Below the pieces are notes generated by a model that saw only the letters and a program-made list of their open reading frames with translations, ran no database searches and was not told the origin of the DNA. From positions 115,542 to 179,541 of the forward strand of contig JAJPHM010000031.1 of assembly GCA_021325295.1 (NCBI GenBank): a DNA stretch of 64,000 nt, in the 5' to 3' direction. Origin of the DNA: Nitrososphaeraceae archaeon (GTDB lineage Archaea > Thermoproteota > Nitrososphaeria > Nitrososphaerales > Nitrososphaeraceae). Positions 27,174 to 35,815 of the stretch are shown piece after piece. Each line of letters opens with the position of its first letter. Position 1 is the stretch's first letter. A program made the position numbers and the translations under genes.

Positions 27174-27866
27174 TTATGCGTAGTTTGCTATTTGCACCTT
27201 TATCTTTACCCTGTCTCCGTTCTTGATGCCTGCTGACTCTTTGATGGAGACTGGAGCGATGACCTCAAGTATGCTGTCATCATAATGTGTCCTTTCAAGC
27301 GCAAGGACTGCAGCTCCGGCAACCTTTGAATCGTTAATTGTTGCAGGGTAGCATTTGACCCATCCAAACGTACGCTTGCCGTCGTTGAACCCCTTGATGA
27401 GGATTGCAGGATATTTAACAAGCTCTCTCCTGGCATTAATGAAAACTTTGTCGGATAACTTTACGTTAAGTGTCCCCGGATAAGGCTCGTATCCAAGCTT
27501 TTCTAGAAACTGCCTGCGGTATCCTTCAAGCGAAAGATAGTACGCTCCTTCGCCCATTCCCTGCACTACGTTTCCTTCGAAATGAATTGCCTCAGATGAT
27601 TCAATTGCAGCCTTTAGTGATAGATAGAGACCCTGTATCTCCGTGTAGCCCTTCTCGGTGATTTTTACTGCAAGCTTTTGCCCCTTTAGTGTTCTTTCTA
27701 TGTGGCCAGAAGATTCCAGTTCTAGCAAATGTTTGGACGCTGCCTGCTGCGAGCGGCCTATGCTCTTGGCAAGACTTGTAGTTGTGATCTCGACAAAGTT
27801 TCTGTGGGCACCGGCCATAAGAAGCTCTATCATGGTTAGAATGTGTTGGAGTTTGATCTCTGCCAT
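27174..27866 (-). CDS. ribK: CTP-dependent riboflavin kinase with winged-helix N-terminus
   Basis: 230 residues. The N-terminal 85 form a winged helix-turn-helix (TTSLAKSIGRSQQAASKHLLELE). The rest is the archaeal RibK barrel, with GEGAYYLS, GYEPYPGTLNVKL and a C-terminal KNGDRVKI. The archaeal enzyme phosphorylates riboflavin to FMN using CTP. The fused HTH suggests a regulator that senses its own product, as proposed for other archaeal RibK fusions. It lies 38 bases downstream of dnaG on the same strand. Confidence 0.88.
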   Translation of the reverse strand: MAEIKLQHILTMIELLMAGAHRNFVEITTTSLAKSIGRSQQAASKHLLELESSGHIERTLKGQKLAVKITEKGYTEIQGLYLSLKAAIESSEAIHFEGNVVQGMGEGAYYLSLEGYRRQFLEKLGYEPYPGTLNVKLSDKVFINARRELVKYPAILIKGFNDGKRTFGWVKCYPATINDSKVAGAAVLALERTHYDDSILEVIAPVSIKESAGIKNGDRVKIKVQIANYA

Positions 27867-27904
27867 TTGGTCCTACAGCTCAGATAAAGTAGATGGACAG
27901 ATAG

Positions 27905-29182
27905 CTAGTTGCTAATACCTAGGTCACCAAAAGTCCTGACACGAACATCTGCCGGCTTTTTCAAATCTGTCATTCTGTGGCCAATGACATACTGTATGCC
28001 AGCTTTGTCTGCTGCATCTACGAGTCTCTGTGTCACAATTCCATCGAGTACTAAAAGCTTTGCCCCCTCTGTGCTGTCAAGCCTTTTGATGACTTCTGAC
28101 ACGGGAACCTTGAGAAGCTGATTCATAGAGCCATCAAGTATTACCGCCTCAAGAGTCTCGTTTATTTGAGGATATACATCCTTGACTGCCGTAAGTATTT
28201 CTGGTGCTTCTGAAGAAGCCGAAGATTGAGGAATGGTGGTTTCGGTGTTCTGGCTCGGTGCTACCAGCTGCCTTTCATGTTCTTGCTCGAGAGTTCTGTC
28301 TTCATAGTCTCTTTCCCTCTCTTTTTCTCTTCTTTGCACAGGCTTTGGACGAGGCTGCATATGTGGAGCTCCTTCAGATGAAAGGTCAAGGCCTTCTCTC
28401 AAAATTTCAGTAATTTCAAGAGGCGTACATTCTTCCACTTCTCTGCCTGCAGGTGCTCTGAGCACTTTGTCAATTTTCACAACTCCTTGGAGTTCCTTCA
28501 ATATCAGGTCCGCTGCTCTGTCGCCATCGAGAAATGCAACAACCTTTTTGCCCTCTGTAAGCTTTGTCACTGTCTCGTCTATTTTTGCTCCTTCTATTGC
28601 AATGGCGTTATCAAAGCCAGCACGCAAAAGGTTAATGACATCTGCTCTTCCTTCGACCAAAATTATCCAGTCTGAATCAAAGACTCCTGTGCCGCAGGCA
28701 AGCTGAGCTTTGCCAAACGCAGTAAGTTTGCCTGGCTTGCTAGCGTCGTATACATCTTTTAACATCTCTTCGCCTTCGCTTATAGTCTTTGTAGCCCATT
28801 CTTGGACTATTTTCTTGGCCCTGTCGACTATGACCTTCTTCTTGATAGCTCTAATGTCATCGATGCCCACCAAGGAAAATTTGGCCTGAAACGGTCCGAC
28901 TTTATCGATACTCTCGATGGCCGCCGCAATAAGCGCAGCAGTCGAGATATCTGTGCTCATCGGTATAAGCGCATCGCCTTTTGTCGTATTAGGCTTTACA
29001 TCAACATTTACTTCTATCCTGCCAACCTTGGATACCTTTTGCAATTCATTGAGATTCATCTCTGGCCCAAGCAAACCTTCTGTCTGACCAAAAATTGCGC
29101 CAATGATATCTGCTTTTTCAACCAAACCATCAACTTCAAATTTTAATTTAACGTGATACTTTACAATACCTGTGCTAGGCAA
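27905..29182 (-). CDS. dnaG: Archaeal DnaG-like primase/exosome subunit
   Basis: 425 residues. A central TOPRIM domain has LVEGRAD (about residue 175) and FLDGDRAAD (about 217), the metal-binding acids. Highly charged low-complexity sequence (about residues 270-310: KPVQRREKERE) precedes a conserved C-terminal region. Archaeal DnaG makes RNA primers in vitro and is also a stable part of the RNA exosome. The start is ATG 29182, with a short gap to the TOPRIM gene upstream. Confidence 0.93.
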   Translation of the reverse strand: MPSTGIVKYHVKLKFEVDGLVEKADIIGAIFGQTEGLLGPEMNLNELQKVSKVGRIEVNVDVKPNTTKGDALIPMSTDISTAALIAAAIESIDKVGPFQAKFSLVGIDDIRAIKKKVIVDRAKKIVQEWATKTISEGEEMLKDVYDASKPGKLTAFGKAQLACGTGVFDSDWIILVEGRADVINLLRAGFDNAIAIEGAKIDETVTKLTEGKKVVAFLDGDRAADLILKELQGVVKIDKVLRAPAGREVEECTPLEITEILREGLDLSSEGAPHMQPRPKPVQRREKERERDYEDRTLEQEHERQLVAPSQNTETTIPQSSASSEAPEILTAVKDVYPQINETLEAVILDGSMNQLLKVPVSEVIKRLDSTEGAKLLVLDGIVTQRLVDAADKAGIQYVIGHRMTDLKKPADVRVRTFGDLGISN

Positions 29183-29282
29183 TTTATTTCATAACCTCGT
29201 ACTGTTGTAATGTAAAATAAGGCCGCTGGGCTTGAATATAAGTGCTTTGAACTTTGATTTTTTACCCTAAAGGACTGAATGT

Positions 29283-29759
29283 TTAGATGTAAAAGTACAG
29301 GTCTTTGCGCGTCCCGGTTACCCCGGATAGTGTGGGAGCATAGAGTGAAAGCTCTTCTACGTGTCTGACCCGACCATTTGTGATCTTGGCCAGAGTCCTC
29401 TTGTAGAAAAGAGTAACATTATTTCTTCGTGACTGAAGCTGGTAGACCAGCCTTCTGGTCAGATACTTGCCTGTCCTGTCAGCATCAAGCAAAAGGATTA
29501 TCTTTTTTCCTTGCCTGTCATGGCTATCAACGAAATCTGCGATTCCTTTAAAATGATGGAAGACTGCTGGATTTCCAGTAAAGCCTATTTTGCTGAGGGC
29601 CTCAGCGTCCCTTTTTCCTTCGACTACTACAACAGAACCATTTTCCGATTCCTCATTGAGCATGTTAACAAAACAGCGGAGTCGAGCAATTGTTTGATCG
29701 TCTATGGGCTGGTATCCCATGAGAAACAGGCTATTGACAGCATTTGAAAGATTTAACAT
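29283..29759 (-). CDS. Small TOPRIM-domain protein
   Basis: 158 residues from ATG 29759 (an upstream extension to 29852 is not convincing). TOPRIM landmarks are VVVEGKRDAEAL near residue 42 and ILLLDADRTGK near 92. This is the layout of small toprim proteins related to RNase M5 and archaeal toprim nucleases, which nick or process nucleic acid with Mg2+. The conserved Glu and the DxD are both present, so it should be active. It lies 100 bases upstream of dnaG on the same strand. The true substrate is unknown. Confidence 0.75.
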   Translation of the reverse strand: MLNLSNAVNSLFLMGYQPIDDQTIARLRCFVNMLNEESENGSVVVVEGKRDAEALSKIGFTGNPAVFHHFKGIADFVDSHDRQGKKIILLLDADRTGKYLTRRLVYQLQSRRNNVTLFYKRTLAKITNGRVRHVEELSLYAPTLSGVTGTRKDLYFYI

Positions 29760-29906
29760 TTTCTGCCTCTTTTCGGGCTCTCCGCAGTATCGTTCAGTGG
29801 AATTGTCATTGCAGTATGCAAGCCCATTATGCAAAAGTGGCAATAGTGGCACTAATCCGTCAAGTAGTTAAGGTGGCGCTGCAAATCCACTGGTGGACTC
29901 TAGCAA

Positions 29907-30608
29907 TTGCCCTCTGGCACTGTCCTGTCTATACAAAATGTGGCTTGCGAAACACTTGGAATCCTGAAGGATATGCTTGAATCTGATGGATTCAAGATTA
30001 GTAATATTCACGCATGGTCTGATACAATTCCAAACGATCCGTCGCGGTATTCTGCGATAATCATCCTTGGTGGCCCAATGTCAGTGCATGATGGATATAA
30101 TTGGCTTGTAAAGGAGCAGGCACTCATAAGGGGTGCAATAAAAGAAGATATCCCTGTCTTGGGCATCTGCCTTGGGTCGCAGCTTGTAGCTCAGGCTTTG
30201 GGCGGCCGTGTCTATAAGGGATCAAAAAAGGAAATCGGTTGGTTCAACGACGTATCGCTGACAGAGGCAGGGCTTCGGGACATCTTTGCAGGCCTGACTG
30301 CGAAAAAGATAAAGGTCTTCCAGTGGCATGGAGACACATACAGTCTCCCTAAAGGGGCAGAGTTACTCGCCAGCTCTGAACTTTATCCGCAGGCATTTAG
30401 GATAGGCAGCGCCGTAGGTTTGCAGTTTCATCTAGAAGTTACCAAAGATCTTATCAAGGAGTGGACCAGACAGTATTCAGATGAAATGGTATCTGAAAGA
30501 ATAAAGCCCGAAGATATCAAACTAGATGATAAACAACTAGACGAGCTTGCAGCAACTTGCAGGACGGTTTATTCGAACTTTATTCGATCATGTGGTCCCC
30601 ATACATAG
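29907..30608 (+). CDS. Class I glutamine amidotransferase
   Basis: 233 residues with the full catalytic triad of class I amidotransferases: Cys in LGICLGSQL (about residue 85), and His and Glu in GLQFHLEV (about 175). The oxyanion-type GGPMSVHDG segment is near residue 55. It hydrolyses glutamine and passes ammonia to a synthase domain, which is not adjacent. GMP synthase glutaminase is only one possibility; stand-alone GATase1 proteins of unknown target are common. TTG 29907 is the only near start. Confidence 0.8.
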   Translation: MPSGTVLSIQNVACETLGILKDMLESDGFKISNIHAWSDTIPNDPSRYSAIIILGGPMSVHDGYNWLVKEQALIRGAIKEDIPVLGICLGSQLVAQALGGRVYKGSKKEIGWFNDVSLTEAGLRDIFAGLTAKKIKVFQWHGDTYSLPKGAELLASSELYPQAFRIGSAVGLQFHLEVTKDLIKEWTRQYSDEMVSERIKPEDIKLDDKQLDELAATCRTVYSNFIRSCGPHT

Positions 30609-30657
30609 GCTGTCTCTACCTTCATATTGTCTCTTTCTGTAACCGCTCATCAAGAGC

Positions 30658-31200
30658 TTGGAAAAAGCCATCACCAACAGGTTTAACCTGCTTGCGTCTA
30701 CATACAGACATGGAGAAGATTATGCAGAGGAAGAACTTTTAGCTCATCTTGAAGAGTTTGGCGATCCAGATCCAGAATCTGAAATTACCCGGGTCAGCGG
30801 AATTGTCATTGCAAAGACCATGCTTGATCCGTTTGAAGTAACGGCAAAGCTAAAAGAACTTGTCCACGACAGGCCTTGGGAGATAAGACACCTGATGCGA
30901 GTCATTCCTATCGAGAGGGTCTGCCATACAGATTTGGAATCTATAGGTCAAGCCACCGGCAGTCTGGCATACAAAGTAAAGCCAGGTCATACGTTCAGAA
31001 TAACCGTGGAAAGGAGGCATTCGGTACTGAGTTCTTCTGACATAATCAAAAAGTGTGCTGATATGATCATAGACGGCAAAGTGGATTTGAAGTCACCATG
31101 CTGGATAGTCCTTGTCGAAACAATAGGTGGAATAGCCGGTGTTTCAATTCTGGCGCATGACGATATTTTTAGCTCTGTAATTGAAAAACGCCGATTTTGA
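30658..31200 (+). CDS. THUMP-domain RNA-binding protein (TAN1-like)
   Basis: 180 residues made almost entirely of a THUMP domain: LLAHLEEFGD, IRHLMRVIPIERV and YKVKPGHTFRITVERRHS, then a segment resembling a short ferredoxin-like extension (CWIVLVETIGG). THUMP proteins bind tRNA. TAN1 is the cofactor for N4-acetylcytidine at position 12 in eukaryotic tRNAs, and archaeal stand-alone THUMP proteins may play the same part. TTG 30658 is the start, after a weak cttcatatt box. Confidence 0.78.
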   Translation: MEKAITNRFNLLASTYRHGEDYAEEELLAHLEEFGDPDPESEITRVSGIVIAKTMLDPFEVTAKLKELVHDRPWEIRHLMRVIPIERVCHTDLESIGQATGSLAYKVKPGHTFRITVERRHSVLSSSDIIKKCADMIIDGKVDLKSPCWIVLVETIGGIAGVSILAHDDIFSSVIEKRRF

Positions 31201-31245
31201 GGCAGGCCAAATAACCATTTTTTTGCGGCCGGTAGGTCGAGAACT

Positions 31246-31776
31246 CTATTGCAGTATCGCTGCTCTTTCAAGTACTAACTCTAGAAATTCCTTTTCACTA
31301 ATCTTTGTCGTCAGGCCAAGGTTCTCGCTTATTCTTCTTCTTTTCACATCTGTCTGGCTTAGCACTGAATTGTCCGGCTCAAAAGAATCAAGAACATATT
31401 TGTGCATGGCATCAAGGTTTCGCACTTCTTTTGAAAACATGATAAAGCAGGCATCAGAACCTGACTCTATTCTTCCTACAGATAATGCAGAAGAAATCTG
31501 GCTTGTGCAGAAAAGTCTCAGCAAAAGGTCGGTCTCTGGCTTGTTTGCAAGCATAATCTTTCTGTCTCTGGCCTGAAGAGTGATTGACAAAGAGCCAAGC
31601 ACATGTTCGATTCCGTATATGTACTGAGGATTTACTAACTGCACTGATACTCCATCTGCTCTAGTACGCAGGTTATCAACCAGTTTGCCGGGATCATCGC
31701 ATTGGATATTGTGGGCTCCGTTGACGAAAACAAAGTCATCCCCTAGCTTGTGTTGAAAAGACCTTGGTTGAGGCAT
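31246..31776 (-). CDS. Cgi121-like subunit of the KEOPS complex
   Basis: 176 residues. The IYGIEHVLGSLSITLQA helix, the ANKPETDLLLRLFCTSQI segment and the following GRIESGSD strand match the Cgi121 family, which helps KEOPS position tRNA for the universal t6A modification. Divergence from textbook members is noticeable, so the call rests on these segments and on its position in an operon with translation genes (S17e and a MoaD-like protein). It is preceded by the MoaD-like gene at an 18-base spacing. Confidence 0.75.
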   Translation of the reverse strand: MPQPRSFQHKLGDDFVFVNGAHNIQCDDPGKLVDNLRTRADGVSVQLVNPQYIYGIEHVLGSLSITLQARDRKIMLANKPETDLLLRLFCTSQISSALSVGRIESGSDACFIMFSKEVRNLDAMHKYVLDSFEPDNSVLSQTDVKRRRISENLGLTTKISEKEFLELVLERAAILQ

Positions 31777-31794
31777 AAAAACCGAGCTACTTTT

Positions 31795-32052
31795 CTACGA
31801 ACCGCCATGCACCACTGTTACTATTGTAACAGAATCATTATTTTTTATGATTGTGTCAGTACCCTGCAAAGCAGAGCTTTCTACGCCGTTTATTGCTATC
31901 AAAAGGTTATCCCGCTGAATCAAGCGAGGTTCAGCTGACGCGTTTTGAAGAAAAGATACAAGTTCAGATACAGAGGTCTGCTCTGCTTCAAAAGTAACAT
32001 AGTCTCTGCCTATTGCCTTTCTTGCTCCTCCCAAGAGCCTGACGACTACCAT
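31795..32052 (-). CDS. MoaD/ThiS-like beta-grasp protein ending in GGS
   Basis: The 85-residue protein has a ubiquitin-like beta-grasp fold (VVVRLLGGARKAIG, then LLIAINGVESS, then SVTIVTVVHGG). MoaD, ThiS and archaeal SAMP proteins need a terminal Gly-Gly for adenylation. Here a Ser codon (31798-31800) follows the GG before TAG. That would need trimming by a peptidase, as shown for the ubiquitin-like protein of Caldiarchaeum. It serves sulfur transfer (molybdopterin or tRNA thiolation) or protein conjugation; the sequence does not say which. It lies in the operon TatD / S17e / this gene / Cgi121. Confidence 0.85.
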   Translation of the reverse strand: MVVVRLLGGARKAIGRDYVTFEAEQTSVSELVSFLQNASAEPRLIQRDNLLIAINGVESSALQGTDTIIKNNDSVTIVTVVHGGS

Positions 32053-32074
32053 TGTGGTCTTACCACCACAGCAG

Positions 32075-32311
32075 CTACTGTTCTATGGCAGGTTCTTGTT
32101 CTTCTTCTATGGCTTCGTCTAATACAGCGCTTTCCTGAGCAGCCTGTTTGCGGAGGTGAGAGGTAATGTATCCAGCTATTTCATTTCTCAAAACTTTCGA
32201 GCGGATAATTGCAACCTCGTTAACAGATTTCTTGTTATTCTGAAAGTCGGTTCCAAATTTATTTGGGTACTTTTGCAAAAGCTCCATTGAGAGGCGCTTT
32301 GTCCTATTCAT
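32075..32311 (-). CDS. rps17e: Ribosomal protein S17e
   Basis: The 78-residue protein has the archaeal/eukaryotic S17e signature: KYPNKFGTDF near residue 14 and SKVLRNEIAGYI near residue 38. The C-terminus is an acidic Glu/Gln-rich tail, longer than in many archaeal S17e. It is part of the small ribosomal subunit and cotranscribed with tatD (51 bases upstream) and the MoaD-like gene (22 bases downstream). Confidence 0.9.
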   Translation of the reverse strand: MNRTKRLSMELLQKYPNKFGTDFQNNKKSVNEVAIIRSKVLRNEIAGYITSHLRKQAAQESAVLDEAIEEEQEPAIEQ

Positions 32312-32362
32312 TATCGTAAATCAATGATATTGGATGGATATTTTATCTTTATTATTGTAATC

Positions 32363-33136
32363 TCAGGTCGTGCCTTTCAGAAAAGTTTCAGCATTTCGGT
32401 AGCTGGTTTCTGACATTTCATCAAAACTGATGCCCAGCACGCTTGACGCAGATGCCACAACGCTTGCAAGAAATGAAGTTGGACTGCTTGGCATGTTATC
32501 AAAGCATTTTGAGTATCTTACTGGGCCATCTGTTTCAAATAAAACCCTGCTTCTATCCGTATTTCTTAGCAGTGATTTTTTATCATCCGAGTATACCAGA
32601 GTGGGCCCATATGATACATACAGCCCCATATCCATTGCCTTGTTCAATTGTTTTTTATTCCCAGCAAACCAGTGCAAAAGTACGCCATTGAGCGTATATG
32701 AAGACAGAGTCTGCATTACATCGTCAAGAGCTTTTCTGGAGTGAACAGAAACTGGTTTGCCTGTCTTTTCTGCAAATTGAAGCATTGTCGAAAAAACGTT
32801 GTTTTGTCTTGTCCATGCATCATTATCTCCTGCGACATAGGTAGGATCTAGGCCTATTTCTCCAATTCCTGCGATGCAAGAGATATTTGAATCAAGAATT
32901 TCGGAAAATTTTGAGATGTCTTCAGAAATAGCAAATTGTGGATGTATGCCGATAAACTGCTTTACTATATCAGAATAATTTCTGAATCTGAGCAGACCTG
33001 TCTGTGCAGTTTCTATATTCACTGAAACACAACATACCTTTATGTTCATCATTTGAAGGCTTGAAATGATCTGATTCCCATACTTTTCATAGTATGGATC
33101 GGCAAGGTGGACATGTGAATCAAAGAATTGATACAA
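32363..33136 (-). CDS. TatD-family metal-dependent hydrolase
   Basis: 257 residues, a TIM-barrel hydrolase with all metal-site residues: HxH in FDSHVHLAD, Glu in GIGEIGLDP, His in SVHSRKA, His in LLHWFAG, and Asp in FETDGPV. TatD enzymes are 3'-to-5' exonucleases or deoxyribonucleases acting in DNA quality control. It is the first gene of the operon with S17e, the MoaD-like protein and Cgi121. Confidence 0.88.
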   Translation of the reverse strand: MYQFFDSHVHLADPYYEKYGNQIISSLQMMNIKVCCVSVNIETAQTGLLRFRNYSDIVKQFIGIHPQFAISEDISKFSEILDSNISCIAGIGEIGLDPTYVAGDNDAWTRQNNVFSTMLQFAEKTGKPVSVHSRKALDDVMQTLSSYTLNGVLLHWFAGNKKQLNKAMDMGLYVSYGPTLVYSDDKKSLLRNTDRSRVLFETDGPVRYSKCFDNMPSSPTSFLASVVASASSVLGISFDEMSETSYRNAETFLKGTT

Positions 33137-33343
33137 CGACCATTCTAAAGGCTGCTGATTCTTAAATTATATGATTTGCGAACAATACTTGGTTTGTTAG
33201 TCGCAGCCTAGTCGGACACTTCAGGTAGAACCATTTTTCTTTATCCTACGGTGAGCGGGAAAACCTATGTCTTTAGCTGTGAGATGAACGAAAGCGAGCC
33301 TTAAATAAAAGAAAGATAGGAGTGAATATCACATTACTCATTA

Positions 33344-34527
33344 ATGAATCGCCATCTGCAGCGCAACTACAAGTTTCGCCTGTATCCTACAAAATTACAG
33401 CAACAACAGCTTGTAGAGACATTGGATGGTTGTCGCTGGGTATACAATTACTTTCTGGATTCTGGTTTTGAATCAGAATATGACATGAATTATGCTCTGA
33501 CAGAGCTAAAAGAACAACACCTTTTCTGAGAAATTACCATTCAAAGATGCTTCAGATGGTTGGCAAGAAGATAGCCACTGCCAACAAAGCATTGAAAGCA
33601 TTAAGGAAGAATGGCCACAAGGTGGGTAGGTTGAAGTATTTGCATTCTGAAGACTACAACTCTTTTACTTATAATCAGTCAGGCTTTGACATTACTGCTG
33701 TAGATGGCCAGCTATGGCTGTCAAAGATAGGCAAGCTGAAGATAAGGCTGCATAGACAGGTACAGAACATAAAGCAGGTGACAGTAAAGAGAGAAGGTAA
33801 GAGAAGGTGGTATGCTATCATTTGCTGCGAGCTGGCAGAACCCATTTTCAAATTCATAGATATCAGCAAGTCAGTCGGCATTGATGTTGGCATAACCAAG
33901 TTTGTACATGACTCTGACAACCATGAGGTAGAGAATCCATTGTTTTTGAAGAAAATGTTAAAACCATTGAGAAGAGCTTCTCGCCAACTATCTAGGAGGC
34001 AGAAAGGTTCTGCAAATTACCAGAAAGCCAAGAACAGATTACAAGTGCTGCATGAAAGGATAAAGAACCAGAGAATGGACTTTCTGCACAAGCAGTCCAG
34101 CTCATATTCTGCAAGGTATGACTTGATATTCCTTGAGAAATTATTAAGAGTGTTGAACATGACCAAAAATCACAGGCTGGCAAGAGCCATACTAGATAGC
34201 GGATGGGTCACGTTTGGTTCAATGTTAAAGTACAAAGCCAAACACTTGGTAGAAGTATACTCGCCAAATACTTCTGTTGATTGTTCTCACTGTGGTAACA
34301 AAGTACAGAAGTCGTTGGCTGTTCGTATCCATAGATGTGATAAATGTTTTCTGGTACTGGACAGAGACCATAATGCCGCTTTGAATATCCTTCAACGAGG
34401 ATTGAAGTCTCTTGCTGCCACTAAAAGCAGCCTACCTATGGAACGTAGGGAAGTTACGCCTGTAGAGACTGAAAAGTCTGTGAAGCAGGAATCAATAGAG
34501 GCCCATGACTTTAGTAGTCGTGGGTAG
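33344..34527 (+). pseudogene. tnpB: tnpB, frameshifted RuvC-like RNA-guided nuclease gene
   Basis: The N-terminal part (33344-33529) and the rest (from about 33520) are in different frames. Joining them across one missing C in the CCC of 33518-33522 restores ...KEQH-PFLRNYHSKMLQM..., a normal TnpB sequence. The downstream part keeps the RuvC acids: Asp in GIDVGI, Glu in FLEKLL and Asp in LDRDHNAALN. It also has the CSHCG...CDKC zinc finger. The 3' end overlaps the right-end hairpin, as in elements whose guide RNA comes from this region. It is probably inactive, though rescue by ribosomal frameshifting is not excluded. Confidence 0.85.
34502..34524 (+). repeat. Right-end hairpin of the tnpB element
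   Basis: CCCATGACT (34502-34510) pairs with AGTCGTGGG (34516-34524) around the loop TTAGT, with one T-G wobble. It overlaps the last tnpB codons and would be the recognition hairpin and guide-RNA end of the element. Confidence 0.55.
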
Positions 34528-34588
34528 TTCACAATGGTCAATAACAAAGCACATAAAGACCTAAAATGTACGGAAGACAGGCCCGGAA

Positions 34589-34692
34589 AGCCCGGTGGAG
34601 GAATCACGAGGTTTAGTAATTCCGCCGAATGTAGTGGCCAAGCATAGAGGCCTTTGGAGCCTTTGACCCCAGTTCGAATCTGGGCCGGGCTA
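34589..34692 (+). tRNA. tRNA-Gln(TTG) with a 31-base D-arm intron
   Basis: Acceptor AGCCCGG (34589-34595) pairs with CCGGGCT (34685-34691). The anticodon arm GAGGC-CTTTGGA-GCCTT gives anticodon TTG (34654-34656). The T arm CCCAG-TTCGAAT-CTGGG is perfect. The D arm fits GTGT/GCAT only if about 31 bases after position 10 (about 34599-34629) are removed. Those bases hold GGAAT/ATTCC pairing (34600-34604 with 34619-34623), as a bulge-helix-bulge intron would. CCA is not encoded. Confidence 0.85.
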
Positions 34693-34766
34693 CTCCATTA
34701 TTACGGTGGTTTGTAAAAAAGAAGATAAAGTCTGCTCGTATCAATTGGAAAATAGGGATAGTCAGG

Positions 34767-35783
34767 ATGTTGGAGCGAAAGAAAGTATATGTAACTAGAA
34801 ATTTGCCCGGACCGGGTCTGTCCATGCTCTCAAAAGAATGTGACGTTTCATTGCATCATGGACATAGGCCTCCTGCTAGAAAACAAATGTTGAAAGCAAT
34901 TGCCGGCAAGAACGGAATAGTCTGTATGCTGTCTGATAGAATAGATAAGGAGGCCATGGACGTTGCTGGGCCCAAGTTGGAGGTGATTAGCTCGTACAGC
35001 ACGGGCTTTGAGCACATCGATGTAGCTGAAGCAACCAGAAGAGGAATTTATGTCACTTTTACTTCCGACATACTGGCAGAAACTACAGCAGATCTGACCT
35101 TTGCTCTGATGCTAGCATGCGCAAGAAATATAGTACAAGGTGACGAATTTGTAAGGCAGGGAAAATGGAAGTACGGCTGGGCACCGGACCTGATGCTAGG
35201 ATACGATGTATACCGCACAACCCTTGGCATACTCGGAATGGGTAGAATAGGGTCTGCAGTTGCGCGGCGGGCAAAGGGATTTGATATGAAAGTGATCTAT
35301 TATAGTAGAAAAAGGAGAATGGATCTTGAGGCAGAGATTGGTATTAAATACGTAGAAATGGATGAGTTGCTTGAACAGAGCGACTTTATCTCACTACACA
35401 CAAGCCTAAATCCCAAAAGCTTCCACATAATAGACCGTTCTAAATTTAGTAAAATGAAGAAAACAGCTTTTGTGATAAATACTGCCAGGGGGCAATTAAT
35501 TAACCAAGAGGATCTTGCTATTGCCTTGAAGAGTGGCCAGATAGCAGGGGCGGGCCTTGATGTCTTCGAAATCGAACCATTACCTGGACCTGATCCTCTT
35601 ACCAAGATGAAAAATGTGGTACTTTTGCCTCATATCGGTAGTGCAACATACAATACCCGGTCAAGAATGTCTGTAATTGCAGCTCAGAATTTGCTAAATG
35701 TCTTGAACGGCATTGCCCCACTATATCTTGTCAATCCAGAAGTTATGAACATAAGACCGTTGCAGAGTCAGACTGGAAATTGA
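34767..35783 (+). CDS. D-isomer-specific 2-hydroxyacid dehydrogenase (glyoxylate/hydroxypyruvate reductase-like)
   Basis: The 338-residue NAD(P)-dependent enzyme has the nucleotide motif GMGRIG (about residue 157) and the catalytic Arg, Glu and His in NTARGQLI, FEIEPLPG and LPHIGSAT. The order and spacing match the glyoxylate reductase group, which reduces glyoxylate or hydroxypyruvate. Formate or phosphoglycerate dehydrogenases share the fold, so the substrate is a guess. ATG 34767 is the start, 74 bases after tRNA-Gln. Confidence 0.85.
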   Translation: MLERKKVYVTRNLPGPGLSMLSKECDVSLHHGHRPPARKQMLKAIAGKNGIVCMLSDRIDKEAMDVAGPKLEVISSYSTGFEHIDVAEATRRGIYVTFTSDILAETTADLTFALMLACARNIVQGDEFVRQGKWKYGWAPDLMLGYDVYRTTLGILGMGRIGSAVARRAKGFDMKVIYYSRKRRMDLEAEIGIKYVEMDELLEQSDFISLHTSLNPKSFHIIDRSKFSKMKKTAFVINTARGQLINQEDLAIALKSGQIAGAGLDVFEIEPLPGPDPLTKMKNVVLLPHIGSATYNTRSRMSVIAAQNLLNVLNGIAPLYLVNPEVMNIRPLQSQTGN

Positions 35784-35815
35784 TCACATTAAACTCTAAC
35801 TTCCTATCTGGCTGG

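Larger units (their letters stand above)
33261..34532 (+). mobile_element. IS605/IS1341-type element carrying a broken tnpB, no tnpA
   Basis: The right end holds a 9-base-pair hairpin (34502-34524) and then gttcac, a shape expected for single-strand IS200/IS605 ends. The left flank (33263-33303) holds a partly degenerate hairpin-like tract with ctttag. No TnpA (Y1 transposase) was found, so the element can move only in trans, if at all. It lies 57 bases upstream of tRNA-Gln. The boundaries are approximate. Confidence 0.6.

Noticed and set aside
33344..34527. tnpA or a second transposase gene for the tnpB element
   Set aside because: No frame with the Y1 HUH motif was seen in or next to the element.
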